From Cloeon dipterum (taxonomy: Eukaryota > Arthropoda > Insecta > Ephemeroptera > Baetidae), in the NCBI RefSeq assembly GCF_949628265.1, contig NC_088788.1, positions 14,074,001 through 14,138,000 of the forward strand: a stretch of DNA of 64,000 bases, given 5' to 3'. A program made the position numbers and the translations under genes. Of the stretch, positions 23,501 through 35,520 are shown one piece after another. The notes beneath the pieces were generated by a model. The model ran no database searches. It saw only the letters and a program-made list of their open reading frames with translations, and had not been told where the DNA came from. Numbering within the stretch: position 1 is the first letter of the stretch; every line of letters begins with the position of its first letter.

Positions 23501-24524
23501 CCACAGCTATGAATTATTATCCTTATTTTCTCTCCTCTACTAATTGTAATCAAGTAAATTCCCTTAGAAAGAGCTGTTCTGTCGTAATTACGAAACGTTC
23601 CTTCTGCTTCTTCTCGTATCATAAATTTTAATGTTATTCAAATCAAATCAGTTCTCTTTGTTCAAGAACAGTCAACTTGCTGCGTCATCCTCGGCAAATT
23701 CATAATTAATAGTCCAATAGAACGGAATGCGTGTGCCCTCTCCCGCTGGTGTTTACCTTTGTGCAACTCCCACGCTATAGAGAAATCTGGCACGCTGCAA
23801 TATAAGCTCGTGCGGATCAGGAACAGGGCCGAGGATCTAGGATTTCTTTTTTGCTCCGCGCTACTCGCTTCCCCCCAGCCATTTATTAGATAGGTATTTC
23901 GGTGAGGAATTTTGAGTCTCTTGAGTAAAGCACACTTTGGGCGGATTTATTGACACTGCACACGGAAAGCTACACAGCAGCAAATTCAAGTCGGACGGCT
24001 CCAGGAGAGGGCCGGCAGCGCGGACTCGCGGTTTAGAATAGTCATCAGGGCCGCCCGGCAGCGCAGAATCACCTGTTCAATTCGGTTTTCTGATTAAAAT
24101 TCGATCCAATGTGCGTGTGCAACCAGCGCGGCGTGTAGCACGCACCGGTTGCATACCGAGCAGCCCGCAGGCGCTGTTTCATCCGCACCTCGTGATGAAT
24201 GGGTGAGAAAAAATCTGCTTGCGACGATTCCGTCGGCAGCATCCGTGGCGGCGGCGGTAGATACAGTCCCGGGTGGCACCCCGCTGCAATTTAATTCAAC
24301 GCATTGTTCACATTCGATTGAAACGCCTGGGAGCGAGCACTAACTCAACGCGGCACGAATGAATTGAATTTTTTTAATTAACCTCCATGGAAAATGTGCA
24401 TGTTTTTTTCGGAAAGTGGTTGTCTTTTTTTCGAGAGGAAAAAGAGTCTCGTTGGTTTCAGCTGATTTATTTATCCACCGAAAAATTTTAATAACAAAAT
24501 TGAACTGCGGATCTTTTAGTTTTG
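20554..24524. other. Non-coding intergenic stretch between CCAP promoter and nuclear receptor
   Basis: I found no exon with family similarity on either strand. Mostly AT-rich DNA is broken by GC-rich blocks at about 22030-22330, 22780-23050 and 23980-24290. The first is C-rich with repeated CCCC and GACCCC runs. These blocks could be CpG-rich regulatory DNA or unannotated noncoding exons. Missing 3' exons of the nuclear receptor could also lie here unseen. Confidence 0.4.
22780..23066. other. GC-rich island with stem-loop and A-rich tail
   Basis: About 270 bp of GC-rich sequence ends in a perfect 8-bp stem, CCCTGTCC at 23025-23032 with GGACAGGG at 23043-23050. An A-rich tail follows at 23051-23070. 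Open frames span it on both strands but resemble no protein I know. The tail after a compact GC body is SINE-like in form, without a recognisable Pol III promoter. Confidence 0.3.
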
Positions 24525-26204
24525 TTAAGAATGGACACACGAATTTAAAATGAAGCTGTTTTGGCCCCTCAGGCCTCGGATCAGCAGAAATTTCCCTGCA
24601 AAACCAAACCCATGCCTATGAACTGTACATAAAAGGAGAAAATAAATCTTGTTCAAACCTCTCCCCTACGATATAAGTCCCACTTAGCCTCAAATTCCAC
24701 CCTTTATTTTGAAGCTGCAATTTCAAGGGTTGAAATTCTGCTCATTAATATCAAGAAAATCATAAGAGGAATATTATTTGCTATTTTTCATATTCATTTA
24801 AAATTTGCGTTTAATTTTGTTCAAAATAATTAACGATTATCGTTTAAAATGGTCTTCATATAAAAAAGGAAATTGTAAACTTTAAATATTGAATGTCATT
24901 GGAACAAATTGACAAAGATAAAAATATGTATTTTCTTAAATTATATAGGCATGTTAAAAAAATAAGCTAAACACATTAAATATAATCCTTATTTTAATTT
25001 TAACATTTTGAAACGTTTTCGTGCTATAGAAATAATATAATCAAACAGCAAAAATGCACAGTCGTGTTTATTTGGTATTGAATTCCAAATCGATTGAAAA
25101 TATTCACCAGTTAAAATGTTGCAGATATGCATCTTACCTTCATAGCCATTAGCGAGAAAAGGAGTAAGGAAACTCATCGGCATGGGGCTGATGGCTGATG
25201 GTCTGACCCTTTGGAAAGGACTGGTGTGCTCTGAGTGGAATTCGACGAACGGCTGGTGAAACGTCGATTAGTATGAATTATTAAAATTATTTTTTCTCAC
25301 ATAGGATGGTGTTCTGAGGGTCGTGGGCGAGTAAAAAGCCGACTGAGAGCCGACCGGCCGAGCTTGATTGTGAGTTTCAGTCGTTTGTCGCTTCTGTTGG
25401 TCGTTCAAAGTTGATCTTTGCGCGAGTTGGGCGGACTTGCTGCTTTTGTTCTTGCGCGGGCCTCTTTCCGCTTGTACGGCTAAACGTTGAAAGTAAAGGT
25501 CAATGAGTCTTTTTTACTGTCATTAATTTTCAACCTGATCTGTTCATGTTAACTTCAAAGCATCTCTTCAGCCGACAATGCGGACACCAGTTCCTCCGGG
25601 CCTTGTCCACCACGCACGCTCCTTGCCCCGCTGCATCACAGGACAAAAATTAGGATGTTCTAATTCAGATTTTATGCTCTTATATATAGGATTACCTATG
25701 CAGGTGTAGAGCAAGCCCCTCCTGACGCTTCTTTTAAAGAAGCAGGAGCACCCGTCGCAGCAGTACACGCCGTAGTGTTTTCCGTAAGATTTGTCTCCGC
25801 ACACGCGGCAAGGGACAGGCACTGGCAGGCTGCGACCTACAATTTTCGGATAATGGTTAAAGTGAATTCAAATAAATTAAATCAATTTCAGGTCCATTCC
25901 GGCTTTACCCTCCTGGGAAGAGTTGCTTGCCAGAAATGTTGCCCTTTTTACCCCATTTTTCAAAATTTTTAACATGACTTTATTATTGACATAAGTTAGA
26001 GTAAACAACCATATAAATATAAAAAAACTGGCATAAAAGTCATTTTTTAATTTCATCTAATATTTTTATTTTTTACATTTTGGGTCAGACTCGTTTGCAA
26101 TGTAAAAGGAAAAGCCCAAACACATTCAATGAGTCACAAAACATTAAAAAACAGTATTTTTTCCGACCTGAAAAATCAAAAACCCCAAAACCTGACTCAC
26201 CCAT
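24525..26204 (-). CDS. NR2E-type nuclear receptor (Hr83/PNR-like), DNA-binding domain and hinge
   Basis: This is a zinc-finger transcription factor of the tailless/PNR group. Minus-strand exons are 26201-26204 (only ATGG), 25696-25836, 25535-25630, 25301-25479 and 25138-25252. A weak candidate terminal exon, 24525-24595, would give 201 residues. The DNA-binding domain spans residues 11-77: C11, C14, C28 and C31 form finger 1, and C47, C54, C64 and C67 form finger 2. The P-box is CDGCSC, with Cys where most receptors have Gly, a feature I associate with Drosophila Hr83 and its arthropod kin. [12 protein letters not shown] follows as the usual T-box/A-box region, then a Ser/Pro/Gln-rich hinge. 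I found no ligand-binding domain. Either the protein is LBD-poor or further exons were missed, so the 3' end is uncertain. Confidence 0.75.
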
Positions 26205-27290
26205 GTTGTCGGTGCAGGCGGACAGAGCGAAGAAGAGAGACTGACTTGTCCGCCCTTGGAGGCGACGATGATGCTTTGGTCACCCGGGGGCGGCATGGAG
26301 GGGGCTGCACCTGTCCGATCACCAAACAGACAAATAATCGCCGGTGTGCATAAATGAAATCAGAGCGTCAAAAAGGTGACGTATTGATCTGCCGGCGCGG
26401 CATAATAGTTTGTTTGCCCGCGGCTCAAGTGTGCCGCCTCGGCCGCTGGTCAAAAAGCCACGCGCGTGAATTATGTATTCGATTGATGGGTGGCAAATTG
26501 CTCAATCACGCCGCCGCTCGCTCTCATTACTATTCATGCGGCTGCCGCGAATCAATTTTAATTGTGCACTGCCCTTCCTTCCCTCTAGCTTGTACACACA
26601 TACGCGTGTCTGCGGCAGAACGCACACTTGCCCTGCGTAAATATTTGATCGAGCACCGCTGGTCGCACGCTGCAAAAGTGACCACTTCCAAGTGTGTGAT
26701 CACAGTGGCAGACTGTAAGAAAGGCCGAACTTTTTGCTCTCCTTTCAAGCGGAATCGATTTTAGTGTGGGTTCGCCTGTCGTTGCAATTATTGAAGGAAA
26801 ATTATTTCTGTTACTTGCACTCCTACCTAAAATTCTAATGATGCAAAACAATTAAATTTAATTTAGGAAAAGTGTCAAATAAAACAAACTGCTTCCAGTC
26901 TTTAAATTAAAGTTGCAAATATTTTTATTTCTCAATTGCTTCCTATGGCGCAATAATATTGCCTTCGTCAAAAATATAAAATGTTTCCAATCATGAAAAT
27001 CCAAGAAAGTCTTATTTTAACCAAGGTAAAGTAAAATAATGAACAAAGGTAAAAATCATTTCAAAATGAATAGCAACGAATTTTCAATAAAGAAACCCAA
27101 CATTTTGCTTAGTGAGTAAGAATCACAGCTAGAAATGTAAATTAAAAATACTTCCAGTTCAAACTAAATCTCGTATTTAACTTTCTTGCATTAAGTTTTG
27201 AAAGAATATTAGTGAAATGTCCTATTAGTAGCAGGCACTTATTTCTTTTGAAATAAAACATTCCCATGCAATTTAAAAACAGGTGGTTCA
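26205..27290. promoter_or_regulatory. 5' flank of the nuclear receptor and 3' flank of the SmydA gene
   Basis: No credible coding exon is present. The first 550 bp are GC-richer and should hold the 5' UTR and promoter of the minus-strand receptor, including TGACGT at 26378-26383. The rest, about 26860-27290, is AT-rich. No motif decides the transcription start. Confidence 0.35.
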
Positions 27291-27317
27291 TTTATTTCAA
27301 TAAAAACAAATTAACTT

Positions 27318-30300
27318 TCACGATTTGCCGATTTTCGCCTCAATCTCGTTGATTTTCTTGGTGGCCACGGTTGCAAGCTGCCCCTCCGGCAGATGCTCGT
27401 CGAACCTGAGCAGGTAGACTACCCTGAGCAGCAGGACTTTGGCCCTGGCCAGGAGAGAGTCATCATTCTCCTTCTGCGCCCTAGCGACCAGCACGTTGTG
27501 CAACTCGTAGCAAATGACGGCCTCATAGACGGCGAGCCGGGCGCCGCCAGGGTCCAGGGTCTGCGTGACCTTGAGCAGGTGCTCGCACAGTTGCTGCTTT
27601 TCGTCCAGCTCGTCCTTGGTCGGTACGTTCTTGGCCATCAACTGGATCAGAGAGTGCTTCACTGCGTACTGCCGGAAGTGGTTCTCGTGCGTGACTGCGT
27701 TCAGCTTTTCCAGCAGGTCCTGAAAATTAAAATTAAAATTAATTTGGATCATTTCACCTATCTTTAACTAAATTACAATTAAAATTGAAACGGTCAGAAG
27801 AAATTCAAAAGCAACCAAAATTGGGGACAAATTAATAAATTTTAACAAGCAATTTACGTGTAAATGAAAAAACTTGCAGTGTTTAGCTACATTTAAAAAA
27901 ATATGACCCATTAAAAAATTAAAATTTCTAAGGCAGCTGATATTTTTAAAGTGTGTAATTAATATAACAGCAAAATTGGAGCTATAAGTTACCTTATATC
28001 TTGCACAGAAATGAATTCGACACTTCGTGCGAAACGTCGGATCCTTTTTTATTTTGAGTTACATAAAATAAAAAATTTATGAAATGAATCAATTGTGCAC
28101 CTTTGATATGTTTTAAATTTAATTAATGACTTGTTCTAATCCCATTTTTTATGAGGAGTCGCTGCCGTTAATTAAGTCTAAATGTACTTCTAAATGTACT
28201 TCGAGCAAAAAAAAAAAAATTCAAATATGTGTTCTTTTTTAACATAGCTTTCTAAAAATCAGCATGGAAGCTGCTTCTTTATTAACAAAATTTCATGTTT
28301 CTCTTGCTTGCCTTGAAGGAAAATACAGCAAAAATATTTTAGGCAAAACTTTCCCCCACGAATTATTTTGATTATTTACCTTGAGGCTGCTCTCCGTGGG
28401 CTGTGCGAGTGCCTCGTCGACGATTTGGCCGAGGTGGCCCGTGAGGTCGGCGATCTGCTTCTCGCTGAGTCGGCCGACGCACTTGGTGCACGCCCAGTCG
28501 GCGCCCGCCTCGAGGGGCGCCGTGGGCAGCAGGAAGCCCCCGCAGTCGGGCGCCACGCACCGCATCGCGCCGAACATGGTGCCCAGCTCGGTGGGGTCGC
28601 TGCAGCGCGGGCACTTACACCAGAACTGCTTGTTTGAGAACAGGTGCTCCCGCCGCTGGAAGGTGGCCCACAGGGCGTGCGTGTACATCGTCTGCAGATG
28701 CTCGCCCTCTTTGATGTCCTTGCTCGCACTCACCGTCATGCTTAATTACAAAGAAAAAAAATTGCAATGCAACTTTAGGGCTGTGAATTTTTGACGTTTT
28801 TTTCAAAATAGTTAACTGGTTTTTGGTGCAAAATGGACAGTTTTAGGCGGATTCTGAGCTGATTTATATCTTTTTTTAGTTTAGCCAAACCCTCCATTTT
28901 ATCAATTATATAAAATCAGCCACCCAAAAAATAATAAAAAGTGTTTGTCGATATTTTGATAAAGATGTCATTTTGTTAGGGAGAATTGAACTGAACAGAT
29001 ATTAGCTAAAAAGGAAAATAATGATTTTCAATTGACTCCCAAACTGCAAAATTACTACGAAAAACTTTTTTCTGATGCGAAACGTTACTTTTCCTCCTCT
29101 TTACTGATTTATACTGTTTTTAAACGATTTTGGATGGCCTTTTCTTCTTTAGACGATTTTAAGTGTGGTTTTAAAGGCATGAATTGTATGATTTTACTGT
29201 CCCGTGACGATTGAAAGCTCAGAAAAAATAGCTGGTCGTCAAAATTTTGCAGCCCTTAAGGATAGCGTACATAATAACTAAAAAATTATGTAATTAATTA
29301 TTGGAAAGGTCGATCTGAATCACTGCTTATTCAAAGAAGTGGGAGTCAGAAATTCAATACTTTAGGAAGAAGCCGCATAAAAGAAAACCAACGTTATGAT
29401 TATAATTCGCTCCGAAAACTTTCGTTTTTTACAAATCCCAAGAATAATCAAAGCCATGAAAATGTATCTGAGAAAGCCGGAAAGCACCCAAGTTTAACTA
29501 AACAGGAAAAAAACGGTTTGGAAATTCCAGCTGGAGTTACCGGCACATAGGGTCGAAGACGATTCTGATGTTGGGGATGCACGAGTGCTCGATCAGCGAG
29601 GTGGTCGGGAAGAGTGCCATCACCTCGCCGCCGTGCGGCAATCTCACATCCAGGGCGTTCACCTGCAGAACGCCGGCTAGTCGATGCAGCGTCTTTTCGC
29701 TCGTGTCCCACGTCGGGCCCCACTTCGACAAGCCCACGTACGTAAGCAGGAATTGCACGATCTTCTTCTCCTCGGCCGACGGCTCACGTTTCTTCTCGTT
29801 CGCCTCCATTTCCTGGATCAGTTTCCATCTGAAGAGAGGGAAAATTCGGAATTAAAATATTTCTCCTACCAAGAAGAGGCGAAATTCGTTTTATGCATTT
29901 TTCTTTTGCAGTATTTTGCTCTGAAATTTGATCTCTTTGATAGCTGATTCTGGTTTGGAAATGGTAAAAATATCTTGTTACCAAGATGATCTGCTCTTGT
30001 TTTAGATTCATCGTAAAATTTGTATTAAATTTAATAAGCGCACAAGGAAATAAAAGTTGGAATGATATTTAAGATATATTTCTCAAACTCCATTTTTAAT
30101 AAAAAAAATCCTGATGTAACTTAGATCTAATCTTAGTTTTAGGATAAATTTGGAAGCAATCATACTCTAATTTAATTTAATTCACTGTGATATATTCGTT
30201 TGTATTGTAACCATTTTTTAGGCGTGAAAAAACATTTTGTCGTTAAAATTTTCAACTTAGATAAAATGTAATTTTCCTGTTGATAGAGCTCTATAGAAAA

Positions 30301-31801
30301 ATGAACTATATTTTGTCATCATAAAACTACTTCCTTAGAGGCTGCGGTTTTAATTTAAAATGATAACTATTCCATCTTTCTAATTCTTTTGAAATCATAG
30401 AAAATATTGAGGCCATTTTTTAACCATTACTTTTTTGGGCTCTTTTTCTGCATTAGCACCAGCCGCAAGAGTGTGATGGCCTCATAGGCAGCGTGCGGCT
30501 TTTGCAGGTCCGAGAAGGTGAGCGGCTTCTCGGCCCTGACGAGGGCTGCACACTCAATGGCGTGGTTCGTGTCCCAGCCGGGGCACTCCTCGTCGCACAG
30601 CGGCCACTTGCACAGCTGGCAACGGGCCTTGGGGCCGGGCTTCAAGCAGCCCAGGCACACCGGTGGCGTCACCTGCTTCGGCCCGATGATGATGGGCGTC
30701 TCGGTGATTATGGTCTGGCCCACTTCGATGTCACGTGCCGCCACCAGGTAGCGGCCAAGCTCCGGACTGCTGCCCTCCTACATAAACACGTGTCTCCTTC
30801 AGCAAGGGTGAATTACACAGGGGCACGTGCCGCTTAATTGCTCCGCAATTTTTGACGAGTCATGATTTTTACGCAGGAGGGATACTTTTGAATTACAGCT
30901 GGGAAAATTGGAGGGGAAAACGATCTCACAATAGGTTTAATTAATGGTTTGAGTTTTCATTTGTGTTTCAGATCAAATAAATATATGTTTATTTCCCCCC
31001 ATCTTTTCTTACATTAAAAAAGATACATTTATTGTTGGAGGGAAATCAGTTTACCTATACCTGGAGCAAAATATAGCTTTTGAAATCAAGATTTTCGAAT
31101 ACATCTTTGGTTTTAATTTTAATAGTTAATCTTAATAACACAATTTTCTTATTCTAACGAAAAGAAAACATTGAAGCTTTGAGATTGTACGTGTGCATAA
31201 TATTTCAATTACAGGAGTTTAAATTCAAATTATCCCTGTCAATCAAAACATAATTAAAATATTAATCCCTGTAGAGCTGACAATGAGCTATTTTATAATT
31301 TTACAACTCTCCAAGGCCCACGAAAGCAACGCAAAAACAAACAGAACAAATAATTCAACTTGGCTTAAATATTAAATATCATAACCAATGTGGGAAAATA
31401 AACTAGACTTCTTATTCTCTCTCTAAAAAATGTTTAATCCCAAGACAACGGTTGTGAAAAAACTACTTGGCGATGGAATGGCGGTCTGGTTTAATGTTCT
31501 TATTGAGCGAGCGAAGAGAATGGCTATGAAGAAAAAATCGAACGAATATAAATCTTTAAATAAAAATAGGAATATCAATTTTAAATTGTTAGAGGAAATT
31601 TATAATTTTTTATTTAAATCAAATTCATCAAGGGGATCCAAAAATTTGGCATACCTTGTAAAGGGGAGGTTTGCACAAAAATTTGTGCGTCTTCCAGTCC
31701 TGTTTTTGATGCTCTTTGCTGCAGTAGAGTGTTGTTTTGCATCCGGCGCAGCGGTTCTCCGCTGGAATCGTACACACGGCACATGGACCTAACTCCGGCA
31801 T
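27318..31801 (-). CDS. MYND-SET protein, arthropod SmydA/msta type
   Basis: This is a putative lysine methyltransferase of the SMYD class. Five minus-strand exons, 31655-31801, 30431-30777, 29541-29828, 28380-28740 and 27318-27719, join in frame to 514 residues. The N-terminal MYND zinc finger uses C7, C10, C18, C21, C27, H31, H39 and C43, and is visible only in one of three open frames of exon 1. The split SET domain follows: GRYLVAARDIEVGQTI, then SLIEHSCIPNIRIVFD (EHSC at 245-248), KEGEHLQTMY with the expected catalytic Tyr280, and a post-SET CKCPRC at 302-307. A helical C-terminal domain follows. Most SMYDs have NHSC in the cofactor loop; here Asn is Glu. The match to the SmydA group comes from overall similarity as I remember it; substrates of that group are unknown. 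A minus-strand AATAAA at 27291-27296 marks a short 3' UTR. Confidence 0.9.
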
Positions 31802-31825
31802 ATCCGCGCCTTCAGCTGCTCGTCA

Positions 31826-31863
31826 AATAATTGCAATCTGCTTTCCTTGCACGCTCTTATATA
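31826..31863 (-). promoter_or_regulatory. TATA promoter of the SmydA-like gene
   Basis: On the minus strand TATATAAG at 31856-31863 lies 55 bp upstream of the SmydA start codon. Transcription start would fall near 31826-31832, leaving a leader of about 25-30 nt. A TATA box suggests regulated rather than housekeeping expression, but this is inference. Confidence 0.5.
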
Positions 31864-33010
31864 CCGGTGTTAAGTCTGCAATCAATCGAACTTAAATCAT
31901 TCTCGGTCTTTCTAGAAGTTGATTTAGTTTCCGATCCTAAAGCAGTTCCAAAGTTAAAAAGCAGCAATTTTAAAAGTTACTCTCAATCCATTAAATTCGA
32001 CGCTTGTTAACAGTGTTCTTTGAAAAAAGTTGAAACTTACGGTGAAAATTTAAAAGTCTCTCGTATCGTGTTGATTTTAGAATCTTCGTGTGCTTCACTG
32101 AGGAAGCATGCCTTCTAAAATTAGAACAAAAGTTGGCTCGAGGCATAGCGGCGTGCTCTCAGCGAAATGTGTGTTTAAAGACACCCGCGTACACATCTGC
32201 GCTCTATCGACAGCCTTAGGTATTCAATTTAGAATGTTAAAAATCATCAAAAAAGAGATTATTTCCCTCAGAGAAAGCATCCCATACAAAAGACTGCTTC
32301 TTAACCCAGCGCGGTTATTGAAATATTTTTAATTAAATTTATAAATGGCTATAGTTACAAAATCTAATGCTTTTTTAACAGAATTTCGAGCAAAAAGGCA
32401 AACATATTAAAAAATGCTCGTTTTTTGTACAGAAAATCGGCTAATTTAAATACTCAAGCCGCGGATCAGCAATTATTCTTAACCCGCAGAATGCAACTTG
32501 TGCCACAAAATGAATTGTTTGTGTTTGAGCTATTTTGATTTAGGGATTTTTGTGTAAATATAATTGTATTTCAATGGACAAAAATAAATATAGATTGAAC
32601 TGAATCTCCGCCATTTAAAAACGATCGACTGTGTTCTACTTCATTTTTAGCACCCCCCAAAAAATGCAACGGATCGAGTCTGCAAAACCCTGTCATTTTC
32701 CTGCGAACACAACAGCTTTCAACAAAATTTCTCACGAATCTACAAAATTACAGATGCAAATTTTATTAAGGTGTTTTTAGTTGCAGGGCAAGAAATTTTC
32801 CTCTGATAAACTGAACAATTGTGGCACGGCTTTGTTGATGAAGCCTCTTTTCACGCACCCACACAACGGTAAAATGGTCATGAATTTTTCATTCATTTGA
32901 TTGTTCACTTCATTCAAAAATTGAGCCCGCACACCTGCTTTGCATAGCAGCGACAAAAGTTTGGCCGCGTCGGCCCCGGCGGTAATCAAGGCCCCTCTTC
33001 AGTTCTCACC
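31864..33010. other. Intergenic gap between SmydA-like gene and gustatory receptor
   Basis: The two genes point away from each other, so promoters of both lie at its ends. The middle is AT-rich and I see no exon, RNA gene or repeat that I can support. Confidence 0.4.
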
Positions 33011-35101
33011 ATGACGCACACAATGCCCCTGGAAATAGGCAACTTCGGGCTGGCCCTCCAGCCCGTTTTTGCACTAAGTGCTTTGACCGGCGCGTTTCCT
33101 GCCTCCAAGGGCACTGTCAGGAGCAAATTTAACTTGTGTGTCCTCTCAGCGCTGTCAGCTTCCTTGTTCTACGCCATGTACAGATTTTCAAAGTTTTTCC
33201 TGCAGTCTTGGAGGGATCACGACAAGAGGTTTATATAATTATGCTTCTAATTAACGCTCTTATTTCAATTTTCTTTTATCTTTCTTCTATATTTTAATTG
33301 AACTTTCCAATTTAACTATGCATGCAATTAAATCTATTGCCAGAAACGGGATTGAGAGTTTCCGAGAATATAGAAGATAAAATAAATGAGAATTTGGAAA
33401 GTTAAATTCTGTTTGATTTGCAAACAAATTTGTTCAGTTGACGAAATGCAATATATTTTACTTTAGGAAAGCGTTTTCCTTGATTTTGCTCTTTTTTATT
33501 GGCTAAAATAATTCACCAGTTTTTTAAATTAAACATCATTTTAGCAGGCTATAAACGTGACCATCGTGATTTTAAAAATGTAGGCAATCGGTGTGACGTG
33601 GATGTGAAGCGAGAAGCCTACCTCTATTTTTGCAGGGGCTATCTAGGAAGCGCTTGATAAAATATTTAATTTTGTGTATCAAAATAATCCAAATTTAAAA
33701 AAGGAGAAATTTCTGCATTGTTCGAAATATCTTTTTCAGAGAATCGACGCTGAACCTGACCAACGTGTTAATCCTATCAGCGAATTTCGTTGCCGGAATG
33801 GCGATCCCTTACACCACCTTGATCAATCCTGAGAGGGTGCACCTGATTCTGCGAGGTATGCAGAAGCAGGCGGGCCTTCTAAGTTTTGATCAGAGCCCCG
33901 GCTACCGCGGCCTGCGGCGCAGGGTCTGGGTCAAGTCAGTCGGCTCGTTCGCCTTCATGAACTTCCTGTTCGTCTACGAGCCGTTCCTCTGGCCCGACTA
34001 CTTCCTCCTCCTCGACCTGATCGGCCGCCTCTGGTCCTCGGTGGCTATCGCTCTGGTCGAGGCGCAGGTAGTGTGCATCTGCGACTCTTTCAAGCAGACG
34101 TTTCTTTTACTGAACACGCGTCTCTCTGCAAACGGAGCGAACGTGAACACATTGAGGAAGGTCCATGACAACCTCTCCGACTGTTTGTCCCATTTTCAGG
34201 TTGAGAAATTAAATTAAAAAGTTATTTCTAACTATCAAATAGATTCAAATAAAATATGAAATTTTAGGCCTGTGAATTTTTGCTATAGAGTTTCATCTTT
34301 TGTTCAGAAAAGCGTACGAGAGCTTGTGATATTATTTTGTTTTTAAAAATTTATTAGCCTTCCATTTACATTTATGTAAAATAAATTTTTATAAAAAATT
34401 TTTGTGTCCATTTAATTGTCCTTTTTTTAGTCAGTCACCTTTTTCAACCTATATTGTAGAGTATATCCATTTAATTTTAAGTGAGTTAATGATCTTAATA
34501 TTTCCAGGATCACTATGGGCTTTTTATTTTGAGCAACGTACTCTACCTGTTTTGCTCCGTAACGTTCGGATTGTACTTTTCAATCATCGGCATGTTCCAA
34601 AACCTACCCAACTGGGAGATAGTTGTGAAGCAGGCTGCGGTTTCCAACTCATGGCTGCTCTACGCTATTTACAGGACGGTTAATTTGACGTGGCTCTGCG
34701 GTGAATCCCTTCAAGAGGTGTGATTTTAGAATTTGCATCGTGCTCTTCGATTAAAACAGCTTGTTGGTACAGGCGAAAAGAACCGGGGTAGTTCTCTGCA
34801 AGCTGCTCCATTTTCCTTTAAAATGCGAAAGAAGGCGAGAGGTTTGGTTAATATTTTGATCGATCTATTTTGTAAAAGGGCTTTCATTTTCCAGGTCATG
34901 CAATTCTTGCAGCAATTGAGTCACCGTTCGCATGAATTTCGCGCCACAGGAGTACTGCGAATGGACAATGCAATGCTATTAGAGGTGTGTATCGTAGAGT
35001 TTGTTTTTGTAACTTGATTAAATGAGTTTCATTGTATATAGATGCTTGGCGCAGTAACAACTTATTTTGTCATTATGGTGCAGTTTCAAAACTCATTGTA
35101 G
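33011..35101 (+). CDS. Insect gustatory receptor (7tm_7 family)
   Basis: This is a chemosensory ligand-gated channel subunit in the plasma membrane of taste neurons. Six exons, 33011-33228, 33740-34199, 34508-34717, 34773-34841, 34895-34984 and 35042-35101, join in frame to 368 residues, a normal Gr length. Several hydrophobic segments are visible, including LTNVLILSANFVAGMAIPYT, VGSFAFMNFLFVYEPFLWP, GLFILSNVLYLFCSVTFGLY and AVTTYFVIMVQF. The last contains TYFVIMVQF at 356-364, an exact match to the family signature TYhhhhhQF in TM7. Late short phase-0 exons near the C-terminus are also typical of Grs. AATAAA starts 4 bases after the stop codon (35105-35110), so the 3' UTR is very short. The ligand and the orthologue cannot be told. 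Confidence 0.93.
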
Positions 35102-35214
35102 TCAAATAAATTTAAAGATATACGTAATTGGAACCACTTTTTTTAAAAAAAATAAATATTTGACGCAACACTGGCTGAATATTAATAAATATAACAAGCA
35201 CGTTTAAATTCGTT

Positions 35215-35520
35215 CCGTAAAAATCATATTTTATTGATTGAATAGGTTTTGTTACAATAATACGCGTCATAAGTAACAGCATAAACCGATGATAGCAACA
35301 AGTAGTTGGATAAATAAACACGAGAATAATTCATTTCACACTTGCACGGAAACGACCCAAAAGTGTTATTTTGTTGGAACATGTGCACGACTTGCCAAAC
35401 CCCCCATAAAAACAAAGTTTAGCTAAGAGTGAATTTTGCTTTAAAAATCTTAGAACGGCTTCCACAACCACTTTGCGCATATCTTCAAACTATGCGATGT
35501 CAAAACTTTACAAATATTAA
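35215..35520 (-). other. PSME4 3' UTR
   Basis: A minus-strand AATAAA (TTTATT at 35230-35235) lies about 290 nt past the PSME4 stop. The gustatory receptor ends about 100 bp further left on the other strand, so this pair also converges. Confidence 0.45.

Noticed and set aside
26354-26764. 136-codon plus-strand frame upstream of the nuclear receptor
   Set aside because: No similarity or splice partners; fits GC-richer promoter DNA.
28376-28794. Several long frames antisense or out of frame to SmydA exon 4
   Set aside because: They are shadows of a GC-rich coding exon; none shows a family motif.
31600-31782. Two alternative open frames over SmydA exon 1
   Set aside because: Only the third frame gives the complete MYND cysteine/histidine pattern and joins exon 2 in phase.
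33275-33410. Inverted likeness in gustatory receptor intron 1 (TTCTATAT and AACTTTCCAA with their complements)
   Set aside because: Only two short blocks of about 10 bp pair, within AT-rich sequence.
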